This document shows positions 36,255 to 49,055 of a DNA stretch of 64,000 nt, one piece after another. The notes beneath the pieces were generated by a model. That model worked only from the letters and a program-made list of their open reading frames with translations, did not search any database and was not told the DNA's origin. Position 1 is the first letter of the stretch; each line of letters starts with the position of its first letter. Location of the stretch: assembly GCA_038025085.1 (NCBI GenBank), contig CM076141.1, positions 26,582,501 through 26,646,500 of the forward strand, read 5' to 3'. Origin of the DNA: Tetragonia tetragonoides (Eukaryota; Streptophyta; Magnoliopsida; Caryophyllales; Aizoaceae). Made by a program: the position numbers and the translations under genes.

Positions 36255-37000
36255 GAATTTGAGTAGCTGAACTCTCTCAACGATGCCCCTCCACAAGAAG
36301 AAGCGAGCCAACTTTCTTCAACAGCCTCGATACAGGCCTAACCCTGGCTTCGATCGAAGAAGATCCTTGGTACCAAGACGTCTTCAACTACATCATCAAA
36401 GGAATATACCCTCAAGGCGCACCAATAAGAGCTCAACGGGCCATCCGTCTCTTAGCGGCACAATACATAGAATACAAGGGGGTTCTATACAAGAAATCCT
36501 ACAACGGAGTCAACCTCAGATGTGTGAACTCCGAAGAAGCTACAAAGATCATGGACGAGGTACACAATGGTGTGTGCGGACCACACATTAATGGTCGAAT
36601 GCTCTCTAGAAAGGTCCTACGACTAGGATACTACTGGACCACTATGGAAAGAGATTGTTACGAAATGCAAGAAGTGTCAGATATATGCCAACCTGCAGCA
36701 TATGCCACCTTTAATGCTCCACAACTTCACATCCCTTTGGCCATTTTCCGCATGGGGAATAGATATCATCGGTAAAATCATCCCGAAAGGCTCGGGAAGA
36801 CATGAATACATCCTAGTAGCCGTAGACTATTTTACAAAATGGGTTGAAGCCCAATCCTATGCCGTCCTCACCTCCAAACAAGTGTCCAAATTTATAATAA
36901 GGAACAACATCATCTGCCGATACGGCGTTCCGCATGAAATTATTAGTGACCATGGATCCCATATCAAAGCCGAAACAGCCACCCTTCTAAAGAACTACAA
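36255..37000 (+). pseudogene. Element A integrase, N-terminal part
   Basis: Encodes IEEDPWYQDVFNYIIKGIYP, the zinc-binding HNGVCGPH, LGYYWTTMERDCYE, then IDIIGKIIPKGSGRHEYILV (first catalytic Asp) and EIISDHGSH (second Asp). A short deletion after ERDCYE, relative to B, removes part of the CxxC region and shifts the frame. T2 inserts after LLKNY, before the catalytic Glu. The other half resumes at 48141. Confidence 0.8.
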
Positions 37001-39644
37001 TGTAACACCCCCGAATTCGCAACGATTTCTTGGGAACTATCGACGTCGCTGTGCACGACTCGACACCGCTGAACCGTCCCAAACCCGAGGGTAGCTACTG
37101 CAACATTTATCATTAAGGAGTAAATGTTAAGCAGAAAGAAAGACTAGGCATCGAAAGGAGCTTCTAAGGAAACTAAACAAACTAAACAATTAATATCAGA
37201 GTTGTCTATATAGTGAGCTAAAACCATTAAACCAATTTATTACAACTTGCCTTCAAAGGGCTAAATCCAATAAAATCCCAACAATCTAAACTGAACAGAA
37301 ATAGTTCTAAAAACCGACAACAACTCTATCTTCCAAGATGTACGTCCTCAATCAACTAAACGTGCACTTTGGTTTCCGTGACGGAAACAAAATACAGAAG
37401 AAAAGAAGAGAAACAAAAGAGAAACAAAAATCAGATAAACTGAATAAACGTCATCCGTACCCAGTAAAAACATTTCGCAAATCTTATTACCTGAGGTTTT
37501 AGAAGAATCATTGAAATTCATTTGCATACGCACATAAGCATATAATCAAACATACGCATAAGGACATTCTTTTACATACAATTCTTGTATAGTGATCATA
37601 CGAAACATGACATAGATAACCCGTCTTGATTAGAGAGATGTAAGAGAGCGAATAGAACAGCGATTACCCATACCGCTCATCGAAGATACAATCAGGCCAT
37701 GGACTTAATGACTCTAGTGTGCACACTACCTCTAGTACAATTACACGAGCCTAGAGGACTTAATAAATGGGGAATGATCCGTCCCAGACACACTGCGAGG
37801 TGTCCATAAGTAACTTGGGAATCACTCATCCCTTGAACTACACCATTAGGTGTAATCCCGATTGTTGGACTACTCCTAGGGATCCATTAGGAGTCTTACT
37901 CTCATTTAATTCAATTCACATAATTTGCATTGGTTGACATAGTGGTACTACGAGACCACAACTTACTAATTCATTTCATTCTCTTGACAATGAATAGCAA
38001 ATAACGACGATGATGATAATTCGATACTATGAGAATTAAACATGCTTTAATTCAATAACGACGATAATTCAATAATGATGACAAGCAATGTCTAGCACAA
38101 TTTCGGCAGCACTTTGGCAGGATAATATGATATCCAAAAATTCACAAATCATCCAAGACATTCAACGATAATAGATAGGTGCTCACTAGCACTCAATAAT
38201 ACCCATACCAATCAACAAATAATTAATAACATAATAATACTAATAATTCACCATTCAACATTTGTCCAATAATCATCATGTGGACTAACTAATTTTCAAA
38301 ACATGCTAACATCAACATGCTAATTATAAGCGATATTTATAGCAGTGAATCATGCTTAATAAATCTCATAATTACGACGATATAATTTAATCATGCCTTG
38401 CATATTAAATTCACAACAAATTCCCAATTAGCATGTAACACATCAAAATAGTTTTGATGGGGCTTTGGAAGAAGGTAGGCATGAACGCTTACCACTACAG
38501 ACGCTACCAACAGAAAGTATGCTCCAACGATCGACGATAATCACGCTTGCTCGCTATGTTCTAATTAAAAACAATTACCGAATCAGTATTAATTAAATAC
38601 GAAAATACAAACAGTAACGAAATCTTAATCTGATAATTTTATTAAATTTTTTGATTTACAATCTAGGCTTTTGAAAATCCGAATTCCGATTCCGAATGAG
38701 TGAAAAAAAAAAAAAAATATTAAATCGAAAATCCTGAAAATCAAATTAATAATTATGAAAAATATAAAACGAAATCCTAACTTTAAAACTAGGTCTAGGT
38801 CACGGGTACCCGTGCATGGGACCCATAACCCGACCCATTACCACCACCACCACCCACTGGCCACCATGGCCGGTGCTGGTGGTCGCCGGAGCTCCGGCGA
38901 CGAGAGGAGAGAGAAAACGCGAAAGAGAGAGAAGAGAGAACGCGAGAGAGAGAGAAGGAAAGAATGGGAGAGAGGGGGTGTGGGACGGTCGGCCACCCAC
39001 CGGTCACCACCTGGGCATCGGCCTGGTGGTTCGACGGTGGTCCGGCGACGAGGAGAGCGCGCGAGAGAGCGCGCGAGAGGGCGCGCGAGGAGGCGACCCG
39101 CAGGGAGAGAAAAAGAGAAAAAGAAAAAGAAAGAGAAAGGGGGGAGAGAGAGGGACGTTACCGGCGGAAGGCGATGCCGGTGGTGGTTCTCCGGTGAGCA
39201 GCAAGGAGAGAGAGAGGCTCGGTGGAGAGAGAACGGAGAGAGAGAGCCGACGGTGAGAGACAGAAAGAGAAGAGAGAGTGAATGCTTGAGGGTTTGATCA
39301 GTTATGCAAACTGATCAATTGTCTCATCTTTTTCCTTATATAGGCCCTCAGTCAACCCAAGTCAAAGACTACTAGGTTTAGGAATTTATTTAACAATTTT
39401 CTGATTTAAATAGCTAATTAAAACTAAATAAAACAATATGAATAATTTATTTAACAACATTTTAATTAAACTCCTCAAAATTGATAAATGCAATTTATGA
39501 AAGTCCCATAATAATAATTAATATTATTATGGCTTTAATTGAATAAATCGAATCCTTGAATATAATTACGATTTCATCTCCGAAACTATTTATAAATCAT
39601 TTATAAATCAATATAATAATTATAGAAAATATTAGGGTATCACA
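37001..39644 (-). repeat. 3' LTR of T2 (left copy, 2644 bp)
   Basis: Bounded by TGTAACACCC and GGGTATCACA on the + strand. The - strand TATA-like CTATATAAGG is at about 39335-39344, so U3 is short and R/U5 long. It contains a purine (GAGA)-rich, high-GC block at 38880-39270 whose ORFs are low-complexity artefacts, and a hairpin at 39294-39318. Confidence 0.9.
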
Positions 39645-39908
39645 TTCTACCCTCCTTAAAAGAAGTTTCGTCCGAAACTTGAGACATGAAGTAATCACTT
39701 CCAAAAACAAAACGAGTTTACCGTACGAAGGTATAAAACAACTTCTAGGACACTAACATATGCAAGATGAGCAAGTACGATCGTGATTCTAAGTTGATTA
39801 GCATGCACCATGCCATGCTTGAAAATGCAATTCGTGCAAAGCGATAAACAAAACACGCAAAAAGACAAAATTTCGAGGCGTGACATTCTACCTTCCTTAA
39901 AAGGAGTT
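39645..39908 (-). other. 3' untranslated region and polypurine tract of T2
   Basis: On the - strand CTTTTAAGGAGGGTAGAA abuts the LTR. A second copy, TTTTAAGGAAGGTAGAA, lies at about 39888-39905, so the PPT region is duplicated about 245 bp apart. Confidence 0.65.
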
Positions 39909-40172
39909 TCATCCCGAAACTAAAGTGGGACTAGTACCTTCTAGGAAGAGGTCTGGATACTTTTCGCGCATTATGGATTCAGCTTTCCATGTTGCTTCCT
40001 CTTGACCTTGTCGAGACCAAACGACTTTGACGATTAGAATGGTCTTTGTTCGAGTTGAGCGCTCTTTGCGGTCCACTATCTTGATAGGACGCTCTTCATA
40101 AGTCAAACTTTCATCGAGATCGATCATTTCAGGTTGAACAACATGAGTTGGATCATGTACGTATCGCTTCAA
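39909..40172 (-). pseudogene. Chromodomain C-terminus of T2 integrase
   Basis: Contains RPIKIVDRKERSTRTKTI, VKVVWSRQGQEEATWKAE and MREKYPDLF, the pattern of the Tekay-type chromodomain that is thought to steer integration to heterochromatin. A frameshift at about 40170 separates it from the preceding integrase part. Confidence 0.8.
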
Positions 40173-40720
40173 CTGGAGACAGGAAACACACTATGGACTT
40201 TTGCAAGTTCCACATGTAAAGCTAATCGATAAGCAACCTCACCAATCCTATCCAGGATCTCGTAAGGCCCAATGTAACGAGGACTCAACTTCCCCTTACG
40301 ACCAAAACGCATGACACCTTTGGTAGGAGATACTCGTAGAAGTACCTTGCTTCCCACCTCAAACTCTTCAGGTCTATGACCTCTATCTGCGTACGATTTC
40401 TGGCGATCTTGCGCACCATGCATCTTTTCTTGAATCACTTTGACCACATCGACGGTCTGCTGGATCATTTCAGGACCCAAAACTGCAGTTTCACTAATGT
40501 TGTTCCAACAAACTGGCGATCTACCCTTCCTACCATACAATGCTTCATATGGCGCTCGATCAATGCTTGAGTGATAGCTATTGTTGTAAGAAAATTTGAT
40601 CTACGAAATGTGTGTATCCCATAAGCCTTGATACTCGAGAGCACACGCTCGTAGCATATCTTCCAAAGTCTAAATCGTTCTTTCCGTCTGACCATCAGTC
40701 GCGAATGATCTCCTTTGGAA
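40169..40720 (-). pseudogene. T2 integrase remnant: C-terminal part only
   Basis: Contains DGQTER-side sequence in a shifted frame (40560-40710), then GRSPVCWNNISETAVLGPEM, a DRGHRPEEFEVGSKVLLRVS block and the GPY motif (YIGPYEILDRIGEVAYRL). The zinc finger and the two Asp-bearing blocks are missing. T3 keeps that sequence at 52900-53563, so a deletion of about 1 kb lies near 40700. Confidence 0.8.
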
Positions 40721-41465
40721 GTACTAAGGCAGTATTTAACTTATGACGAGTCTTTCTACTCAAAGCGTCAGCTACCACTTTAGCTTTCCCTTCGTGATAC
40801 TGAATGTCGATATCGTACTCCGTCAACAACTCTAGCCATCTTCTTTGTCGCATATTCAACTCCTTTTGCGTAAATATGTACTTGAGACTCTTGTGATCCG
40901 TTAACATCTTAATAGCAAAACCATAGAGATAATGTCGTCAAATTTTCAAGGCAAATACGACACCAGCGAGCTCTAAGTCGTGAGTAGGGTAGTTATCCAC
41001 GTGCTTCTTCGATTTTCTTGAGGCATAAGCCACTACCTTACCATGTTGCATCAAAAAAAATCCTAAGCCATGCTTAGACGCGTCACTATAGACTTCGTAC
41101 CCTTCGGTTCCCGATGGCAAAGTCAAAATCGGCGCGCTCGTACGACGTTTCTTCAACTCTTGAAAAGCAGCTTCACACTTTTCCGACCACATGAACTTCG
41201 TCGTCTTCTTCATCAAGTTTGTCATAGCCTGCGCTATCTTGGAAAATCCTTCGACAAACCTACGATAGTAACCAGCTAACCCAAGAAAACTTCTAACCTC
41301 AGTCACGTTGTTCGGTGCGGACCAATCCATAACAGCTCTAATCTTTTTTGGGTCAATAACAACTCGACTCTTAGACATCACGTGTCCTAAGAAAGAAAAA
41401 GTTTCTATCCAAAACTCGCACTTTGACAACTTGGCGTAAAGTTGATGTCGTCGTAAAATCTCCAA
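40695..41465 (-). pseudogene. T2 RT thumb and RNase H
   Basis: Encodes [38 protein letters not shown], then RNase H with [28 protein letters not shown] and [11 protein letters not shown]. The C-terminus includes [20 protein letters not shown] stop at 40938-40940 splits it in the middle of RNase H. Confidence 0.85.
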
Positions 41466-42657
41466 ACGGTTCCCAAGTGTTGCTCGTGCTCAGCAGCGTT
41501 CTTTGAATAAACCAAAATATCGTCAATAAAGACAATACGTACTGATCGAGATAAGGCTAAAACGTACGGTTCATCAAATCCATAAACTTTGCAGGTGCGT
41601 TCGTCAACCCAAAAGGCGTAACAGTAAACTCGTAGTGTCTATACCTCGTCCTAAACGCGGTCTTTGCAAGGTCAAGCTCGAAAATCCGGAGTTGATGGTA
41701 TCCTGAACGTAAATCGATCTTTGAGAAGACAGTCGCTCCACGGAGTTGGTCGAATAGGTCGTCAATCCTCGAAAATGGATAACGATTCTTGATCGTAATC
41801 TTATTCAACTCACGGTAGTCTATACACAGTCTCATACTACCATCCTTCCTACGCACAAACAAAACAGGAGTACCCCAAGGCGATAAACTAGGACGTATGT
41901 ATCCCTTCTCTAGTAGTTCCTCAAGTTGTGTCTTCAGTTCTTTCACCTCGGCAGGAGCCATACGATACGGAGCTTTCGAGATCGGAGCAGAACCTGGAGT
42001 TAAGTCGATCGTAAAGTCGATAATGCGTTGCGGAGTCATTCCGAGAATCTCGTTTGGAAAGACGTTAGCGTACTCCGAGACAACTGGAATAGGTTTTGAG
42101 ACTTCGGCTTCTCGACTTGTATCCACTACATGGCATAGGTAAATCGCTTCACCTTTGGTCGTATACTCATTCGCTTTCATGGTCGCTACTACCTTCAACT
42201 TTGGCCTGACCATGACTCCTTTATAGGTAATCCTCCTACCCTTCGGTCCACGCAACGACACACGTTGTTCAAAGCACTCTATCTTAGCCCTATACTTGGC
42301 TAACCAATTCATTCCCAAAATCACGCCAAAATCCTTCAAATCCATCTGAATCAAATCCGCAGGCAAGTCCAAACCAACTATCCTAATCGGACACTTTTCA
42401 TACAACGCTTTACAATTAACAATCGACCCATCTGGCATCCTAATGTTTGCACTATACACGGAACTAGGTTCTAGACCTATCTTTGATGCAAAGCTTTTAG
42501 AAAGAACAGAATGCGTTGAACCACTATCAAACAAAACAAAAGCAGGTTGAGAGTTAACGAGAAAAGTAACAGTGATCACATTCGGGTTCGCCTCAGCTTC
42601 ATTGCGGTTCAGCACATAGACCCTTCCATTAACCCCTCTATTGTTGTTGTTCTGCAT
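41466..42657 (-). pseudogene. T2 protease and reverse transcriptase
   Basis: Protease active site [17 protein letters not shown] (about 42530), then [72 protein letters not shown]. It ends at TAG 41557-41559. A 1-nt loss at about 41530 shifts the frame immediately before the FIDD catalytic motif (about 41520-41531). Confidence 0.87.
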
Positions 42658-43766
42658 GGGGTTGCGAGGTGCGGGAAGTAGTGCTTGATTATTCGCAGCA
42701 AAGCAGCAGTATTGTTGCGGTTGTTATTGTTGTAACCCCCATTTCCATGTTAGTTACCACCATTTCCGCGATTACCATTTCCATTTCCACCACGATTGTA
42801 GTTGTTATCGCGGTTCTGATCATTGTCGTTCCTTCCACGACTCCAGCATTCAGAAGCTTTGTGACCAGAATTGTTGCACTCGTAGCATTAAAGCACATCG
42901 CCACGATAGTTCTTGCCAGGATGCGTCTTGTTGCAGCGACTACAAGGCGTATTCCTCGTAGCTAAGATCGTAGCTCTATGAGTATTCGAGTCACGATTCC
43001 TGTTCCCTTTGTGGTTGTGATTACCACCCTGATTGTTGTGATTGTCGTTGTTCGGCCTTGGCCTCTTATCTGCGCCATTCGACTGGGAAGAACTCCCTTC
43101 GTCACATTCATGCTTTCCGGGCAACGAATCACGGCGATCCACAGCACGCTCTTGGTTCAACGCTTTCTCATACGATCCTTGGAACGTCAGCGAGTTTCCC
43201 ATAACAAAACGCTGAATATCCCATTTTAGACCATCTTCCAACCTCTCGACACGCTCAGCTTCGGTCGTCACCAAGTTAGGTGCAAAAAAAGCAAGCTCGT
43301 TGAACTTTGTTGCGTACTCAGCCACAGATAGCTATCCTTGATAGATGTTCTCGAATTCCCGTTGCTTCTGGCGACGGATAGCTCTTGGATAGAACCTCTC
43401 ACTAATAGACTCTTTGAATTCGGTCCACCCGTATTCTTTAATGGCGAGTAGATCAGAGCCCACATCGCTCCACCACTTGTTCGCTTCACCCTTCAGGTAA
43501 TACGTAGCGGTGTTGACCTTCATGTTGTTGGGCCGACTAATCGCCCTAAACAAATTTTCGAACTCTATAATCCACTTCTCAAGCTTGATGGGCTCGGAGC
43601 CACCCTCAAACGTCGGAGGTTTGAGTGCATCAAAATTCCTAAAGTTACGCGTCTCAGGATTCTGCGCGTTGTGGTCTTGCTCTTGGCGCTCTAGCTGGCG
43701 CGTAATGTGCTCGACCACGTTGGTAAGACCTACTTCTAGTCTTGCGAGTCGGTCGTTGGTTGCCAT
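42658..43766 (-). pseudogene. gag: T2 gag
   Basis: Starts at 43766 (MATNDRLARLEVGL). It has the gag core (FEGGSEPIKLEKWIIEFENL, YYLKGEANKWWSDVG, FKESISERFYPRAIR, EYATKFNELAFFAP), an Asn/His/Arg-rich RNA-binding segment, and a classical CCHC knuckle CYECNNSGHKASEC at about 42845-42887. Stops at 43332-43334 and 42888-42890, plus a shift before the protease. Confidence 0.87.
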
Positions 43767-44462
43767 TATAACAAATCTGAGACATACAAGAGCAATGGTT
43801 GATCACCATTTCAGCAAAACTGGCACGTTCGACCCATATTGAGGACTAGTTGAGAGATATAGGTTATAATTGAAACCAATCTGTTGACATTTAGCAGATA
43901 GCATTTAAGTTTCGATGATCGACCTTACATTGTAGGTCTAAGCAACATACTTGCTTTGAATGTTCTCAGTTCTCATGCATAATAGTTCGATATGCAATAA
44001 CATAGTAGAAACATTGGTCTCACACGATTGATAAGCAATAACATTCACAATTCACACATCGAGGCTCCATACTATTTTCGTAGGGCAATAAACAATGACA
44101 TTTGATTGCATACAATACATGCTTAGCCTTTGGCTCACAATTAATATGATCATGCTCAATGAAAATTTCACCATAATTCCGACATGGATTTCCCATCATG
44201 TCTAGGAAATACGAGATAACATTACGAAGCTGTTTGTCAACCATGCAATTATGTGATAAAACGATCATATAAAACAAATTCTCAACGATATCATATAATC
44301 AAATGAAGTAGTCTTGCAATGAGACAAATTGCAAGTAAATAACAATCATAAATATTTGTTGCCTATGCAACTACACCAACATCAAACTTGACCACACAGG
44401 GCCATCACAATAGCTAAAGTTCAATAAAACCCAAATAGAACTACAAAAACAATCAACTAGTT
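43767..44462. other. Non-coding part of the T2 leader
   Basis: No convincing ORF between gag and the small leader ORF at 44463-44678. Confidence 0.5.
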
Positions 44463-44678
44463 CTACTTGATACTCACACACATCTTCTTCGCACTAGGGG
44501 ACTCATCGTGATCGTCCTTCCTCCTAGGCTTCACCTCTTTGCAGAGCCTGTAGGGATAAGCATATCCATCGAACTTCTGGGACATGAAACGCTTCCTAAA
44601 GTCTTCGGTGTGTTTGCACTTCTTGGTCCAGCAGTGCTCGCACATACCCTTTGACGCAGGTACTAGCACGCAGTTCAC
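44463..44678 (-). CDS. Small cysteine-rich leader ORF of T2, unknown
   Basis: 71 codons with CEHCWTKKCKHTEDF and several further Cys, possibly a small metal-binding fold. It lies between the 5' LTR and gag. No start context or family is recognised. It could be chance, but the Cys/His clustering is notable. Confidence 0.3.
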   Translation of the reverse strand: MNCVLVPASKGMCEHCWTKKCKHTEDFRKRFMSQKFDGYAYPYRLCKEVKPRRKDDHDESPSAKKMCVSIK

Positions 44679-44834
44679 CTTTCACTCGAATTCGAACAGG
44701 CATAACTCAGCTGCAACGCTTCTAAAGCGGAGAGACCATCTCGTGTAGGTGACCACTCTTGGAGACTACGTCGTCGTACTTCTCCTTGAGTCCCATTTAA
44801 GGATGGATGTTAGGCAGACTAGGTAGCAGTAGCT

Positions 44835-45357
44835 CTACCCATAAGCCTTCGTGTAGACTCGTGCGATTCTCGTACTATTAACACTCGATCGTAGTATAAG
44901 CACGTCGTATGTAGATACAAATATCCTCGAGCTCAGCATCGGTAGCGAAGAATGGCGCAGGGATAGGTGCAGGAGTAGGCGCAATGTTGTTGTCGCTCTC
45001 GGCACTAATATCTTCCAAGTCTGGCATATCATCGTTCTCTTCTGGTGGTGTATACTCAGGCTCGGACTCGGAGGGATCCTCGTCATCATCATCTACACGT
45101 GCGACGTGTACGATAGGTGGGGCGCCAGCAGGCGCGGGTATAACCGAGGCTACAGGTGCAGGGCGTGCGGCCTCATCGCGTGCGGCAATCTCAGGCGTGG
45201 CGCGGTTCTGCGTGGCCTCGTGGCGCACGTTCGCATCGTTTCCGATTGACTTGCTATTCGATGAAGCGACATACTCTACTAGTTGTGCACGATGAGCTAG
45301 GGCGCCTGCCCTTTGGTGTGCAGTCGTCATCCGCGTAGTAATTCTTGTCCTTACCAT
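44835..45357 (-). CDS. Acidic leader ORF of T2 upstream of gag
   Basis: 159 codons from ATG 45357, starting MVRTRITTRMTTAHQR: a basic N-terminus, an Ala/Pro-rich middle, and an acidic C-terminal half (DDDDEDPSESEPEY). It begins about 180 nt after the PBS, as the first ORF of the element's RNA. It may be an extra ORF or a detached gag N-terminus. It is open over its full length, whereas gag behind it is broken. Confidence 0.45.
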
Positions 45358-45534
45358 CTACAAGTAAACAATCAAACAATAAGAACTTTATAAATCATAA
45401 GCAAAGTGATTTCAAATAATTCCTATCTTCTAGGACTACTACGCTCAACGGCTTTAATTATACTTTATTTTCCCCAAAATGAAAGTAATCTTTATTAATT
45501 CATTAATTAATCCTCAGCAACCTTTTTAAACCTA

Positions 45535-45548
45535 GAGCTCTGATACCA
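45535..45548 (-). other. Primer binding site of T2 (initiator tRNA-Met type)
   Basis: TGGTATCAGAGCTC on the - strand, 2 nt after the 5' LTR. This is the usual sequence complementary to the 3' end of plant initiator tRNA-Met. Confidence 0.88.
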
Positions 45549-45550
45549 TT

Positions 45551-48140
45551 TGTACACCCCCGAATTCGCAACGATTTCCAGGGAACTATCGACGTCGCTG
45601 TGCGCAACTCGACACCGCTGAATCGTCCCAAACCCGAGGGTAGCTAGTGCAACATTTATGACTAAGGAGTAAATGCTAAGCAGACAGAAAGACTAGGCAT
45701 CAAAAGGAGCTTCTAAGGAAACTAAACAAACTAAACAGTTAATATCAGAGTTGTCTATATAGTGAGCTAAAACCATTAAACCAATTTATTACAACTTGCC
45801 TTCAAAGGGCTAAATCCAATAAAATACCAACGATCTCAACTGAGAAGAAAGAGTTCTAAAGCCGACGCCAACTCTATCTTACAAGCTGTACGTCCTCAAT
45901 CAACTAAACCTGCAATTTGGTTTCGTGACGGAAACAAAATGCAGAAGAAAAGAAGAGGAACAAAAGAGAATAAAAAATCAGATAAACTGAATAAACGTTA
46001 TTCGTACCCAGTAAAAACATTTCGCAAACCTTAACTGAGGTTTTAAAAGAATCATTAAAATTCATTTGCATACGCACATAAGCATATAATCAAGCATACG
46101 CATAACGACATTCTTTTACATACAATTCTTGTATAGTGATCATACGAAATACGACATAGACAATTTGTCTTGATTAGAGAGATGTAAGAGAGCGAATAGA
46201 ATAGCGATTACCCATACTGTTCATCAAAGATACAATCACGTCATGGACTTAATGACTCTAGTGTGCACACTACCTCTAGTACAATTACACGAGCCTAGAG
46301 GACTTAATAAATGGGGAATGATCCATCCCATACTGTTCATCCCTTGAACTACACCATTAGGTTTAATCCCGATTGCTGGACTACTCCTAGGGATCCATTA
46401 GGAGTCTTACTATCATTTGATTCAATTCACATAATTTGCATTGGTTGACATAGTGGTACTACGAGACCACAACTTACTAATTCATTTCATTCTCTTGACA
46501 ATGAATAGTAAATAACGACGATGATGATAATTCGATACGATGAGAATTAAACATGCTGGGTTAATACAATAACGACGATAATTCAATAATGATGACAAGC
46601 AATGTCTAGCACAATTTCGGCAGCACTTCGGCAAGGTATTATGATATCCAAAAATTCACAAATCTTCCAAGACATTCAATAATAATAGATAGGTGCTCAC
46701 TAGCACTCAATAATACCCATACCAATTAGCATATAATTAATAGCATAATAATACTAATAATTCACCATTCAACAATTGCCCAATAATCATCATATGGACT
46801 AATTAATTCCCAAAACATTCTAACATCAATATGCTAATTATAAATTATATTTACAGCAGTGAATCATGCTTAATAAATCTCAAAATAACGACGATATAAT
46901 TTATCATGCCTTGCATATTAAATTCGCAACAAATTCCCAATTAGCACATAACACATCAAAATAGTTTTGACGGGGCTTTGAAATAAGGTAGGCATGAGCT
47001 CTTACCCCCTACAAACGCTACCAACAGAAAGTATGCTCCAAGGGTCGACGATAGTCACGCTTGCTCGCTAGGTCCTAATTAAAAATAATTATCGAATCAG
47101 TATTAATTGAATAAGAAAATATAAATAGTAAAGAAATCTAAATATAATAATTTTATTAAATTTCTTGATTTATTGCAACCAATCTAGGCTTTTGAAAATC
47201 CGAATTTCGATTCCAAATTATTGCAGAAAAATAAAAATATTAAATCAAAAATACTGAAAATCGAATTAATAATTACGAAAAATATAAAAACGAAACCCTA
47301 AATTTGAAACTAGGTCTAGGTCACGGGTACCCATGCATAGGACCCATAACACGACCCATCATCACCACCACCACCCACTGGCCACCATGGCCGGTGGTTG
47401 TCGTCGGAGCTCCGGCAACGAGAGGAGAGAGAAAACGCGAAAGAGAGAGAAGAGAGAACGCGAGAGAGAGAGAAGGAAAGAAAGAGAGAGAGGGGCGGGG
47501 GACGGTCGGCCACCCACTGGTCACCACCTTGGCGTCGGCCAGGAGGCCGCGCGAGAGGGCGCGCGAGGAGGCGACCTGCAGGGAGAGGAAAAGAGAAAAA
47601 GAAAGAGAAAGAGAAAGGGGAGAGAGAGAGGGATGTTACCGGCGGAAGGGGATGCCGGTGGTGATTCTCCGTTGAGCTGCAAGGAGAGAGAGAGGCTCGG
47701 TGGAGAGATAAAGGAGAGAGAGAGCCGACGGTGAGAGAGAGAGAAAGAGAAGAGAGAGTGAATGCTTGAGGGTTTGATTAGTTATGCAAACTGATCAATT
47801 GTCTCATGTTTTTCCTTATGTAGGCCCTCAGTCAACCCATGTCAAAGACTACTAGGTTTAGGAATTTATTTAATAATTTTTTGCTTTAAATAGCTAACTA
47901 ACTAATTAAAACAATATGAATAATTCTTATTCATATATGAAAAAATTTAATTAAACTCCTCAAAATTGATAAATGAAATCAATGAAAGTTCAATAATAAT
48001 AATTAATATTATTATGGCTTTAATTGAATAAATCGAATCCTTGAATATAATTACGATTTAATCTCCGAAACTATTTATAAATCATTTATAAATCATTTAT
48101 AAATCAATATAATAGTTATAGAAAATATTGGGATATCACA
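45551..48140 (-). repeat. 5' LTR of T2 (right copy, 2590 bp)
   Basis: The partner of 37001-39644, with small indels between the two: for example, a shorter block near 46320-46350 lacks text present at 37770-37830. Its inner end reads TGTACACCCC where the partner has TGTAACACCC. Confidence 0.9.
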
Positions 48141-48740
48141 TACAAAATCCAGCACCACAAATCATCCCCTTACCGCCCCCAAACCAATAGCGCAGTGGAA
48201 GCCGCCAACAAAAACCTCAAGACTATCATCGAAAAGATAATAGAAAACTACAAAGATTGGCCCTTAAAACTCCCATGGTATAGGACATCCATAAGATCCT
48301 CCACAGGAGCGCCACCTTATTCCTTGGTCTACGGAATGGAAGCACTGCTACCCATAGAATTCCAGCTACCCTCCATGCGCATAGCCTTAGAGGGTGAATT
48401 CCCGAAACCCAATGGTTGCAAGCCCGCTACGAGGAACTCATGTTCACGAATGTAAGACGCCTACGGGCCCTAGACCATTCCCACATGTACCAGCAACGCA
48501 TGGCAAGAGCATTGAACAAAAAGGTTCGACCTCGAAATCTGAAGAAAGGACACTTAGTTTGAAAAGAATTGTGTGCCCGAGTTACCGACCCCAGAGGCAA
48601 CTTTCGACCCAATTGGTGTGGTCCGTTCATCATTAAAGACATCTTATCAGGAGGCGCAGTCCGACTCATGAACATTGATGGCATCGAGTTCAGTCAGCTC
48701 ACCAACATGGACCACCTTAAGAAGTGCTACGTCTATAATA
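48141..48740 (+). pseudogene. Element A integrase, C-terminal part
   Basis: Resumes directly after the TSD with IQHHKSSPYRPQTNSAVEAA (catalytic Glu in AVEAA), then LVYGMEALLPIEFQLPS and, after frame changes, GPFIIKDILSGGAVRLM, the GPY/F-type C-terminal module. A 12-nt loss at the LPWYRTS stretch and a frameshift near 48400-48560 inactivate it. Confidence 0.82.
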
Positions 48741-48944
48741 AAAAAATCCGAAAATTAAAAAACAGACTTACACAAATTGAACGAACTACGCTGGCATGAT
48801 TCCACACTGGATACGTAGGTAACCCTGTTAAGGGGCCCGGCCAAAATCAATCCAAAATTCCATTCAACTCATTCAAAAGGGATAATCTTTATTCAAACTG
48901 AACGAATAAGCTTACATTTCAAAAATTAAACTTCCTAAGGTTAC

Positions 48945-48975
<31 letters not shown>

Positions 48976-49055
48976 GCCACTACGAGGTTTTAAGCTAAAC
49001 AAATTCCTATTACGTTTTTTTAAAAAAACATGACTTGCTTTCTACGAAAACTACT
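48741..49055 (+). other. Post-integrase spacer of element A
   Basis: Contains ACTACGCTGGCATGATTCCA and GGATACGTAGGTAACC, conserved in B at 63388-63430. A 27-nt poly-A run lies at about 48947-48973. It separates convergent integrase and antisense ORF. Confidence 0.6.

Larger units (their letters stand above)
37001..48140 (-). mobile_element. T2: Tekay-type chromovirus (Ty3/gypsy) inserted in the integrase of A
   Basis: 11.1 kb on the - strand with TSD TACAA (36996-37000 and 48141-48145). LTRs are 2.6 kb each, the PBS matches initiator tRNA-Met, and the order is leader ORFs, gag, protease, RT, RNase H, integrase C-terminus, chromodomain. Removing it rejoins the A integrase at matching codons. 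It is inactive: the integrase core is deleted and several stops and shifts are present. Confidence 0.93.

Noticed and set aside
38755..39297. Arg/Glu-rich ORFs in several frames of the T2 LTR (also near 47304-47734 and 51201-51743)
   Set aside because: Purine-rich GAGA tract inside LTRs; similar shadows in every copy and in both strands.
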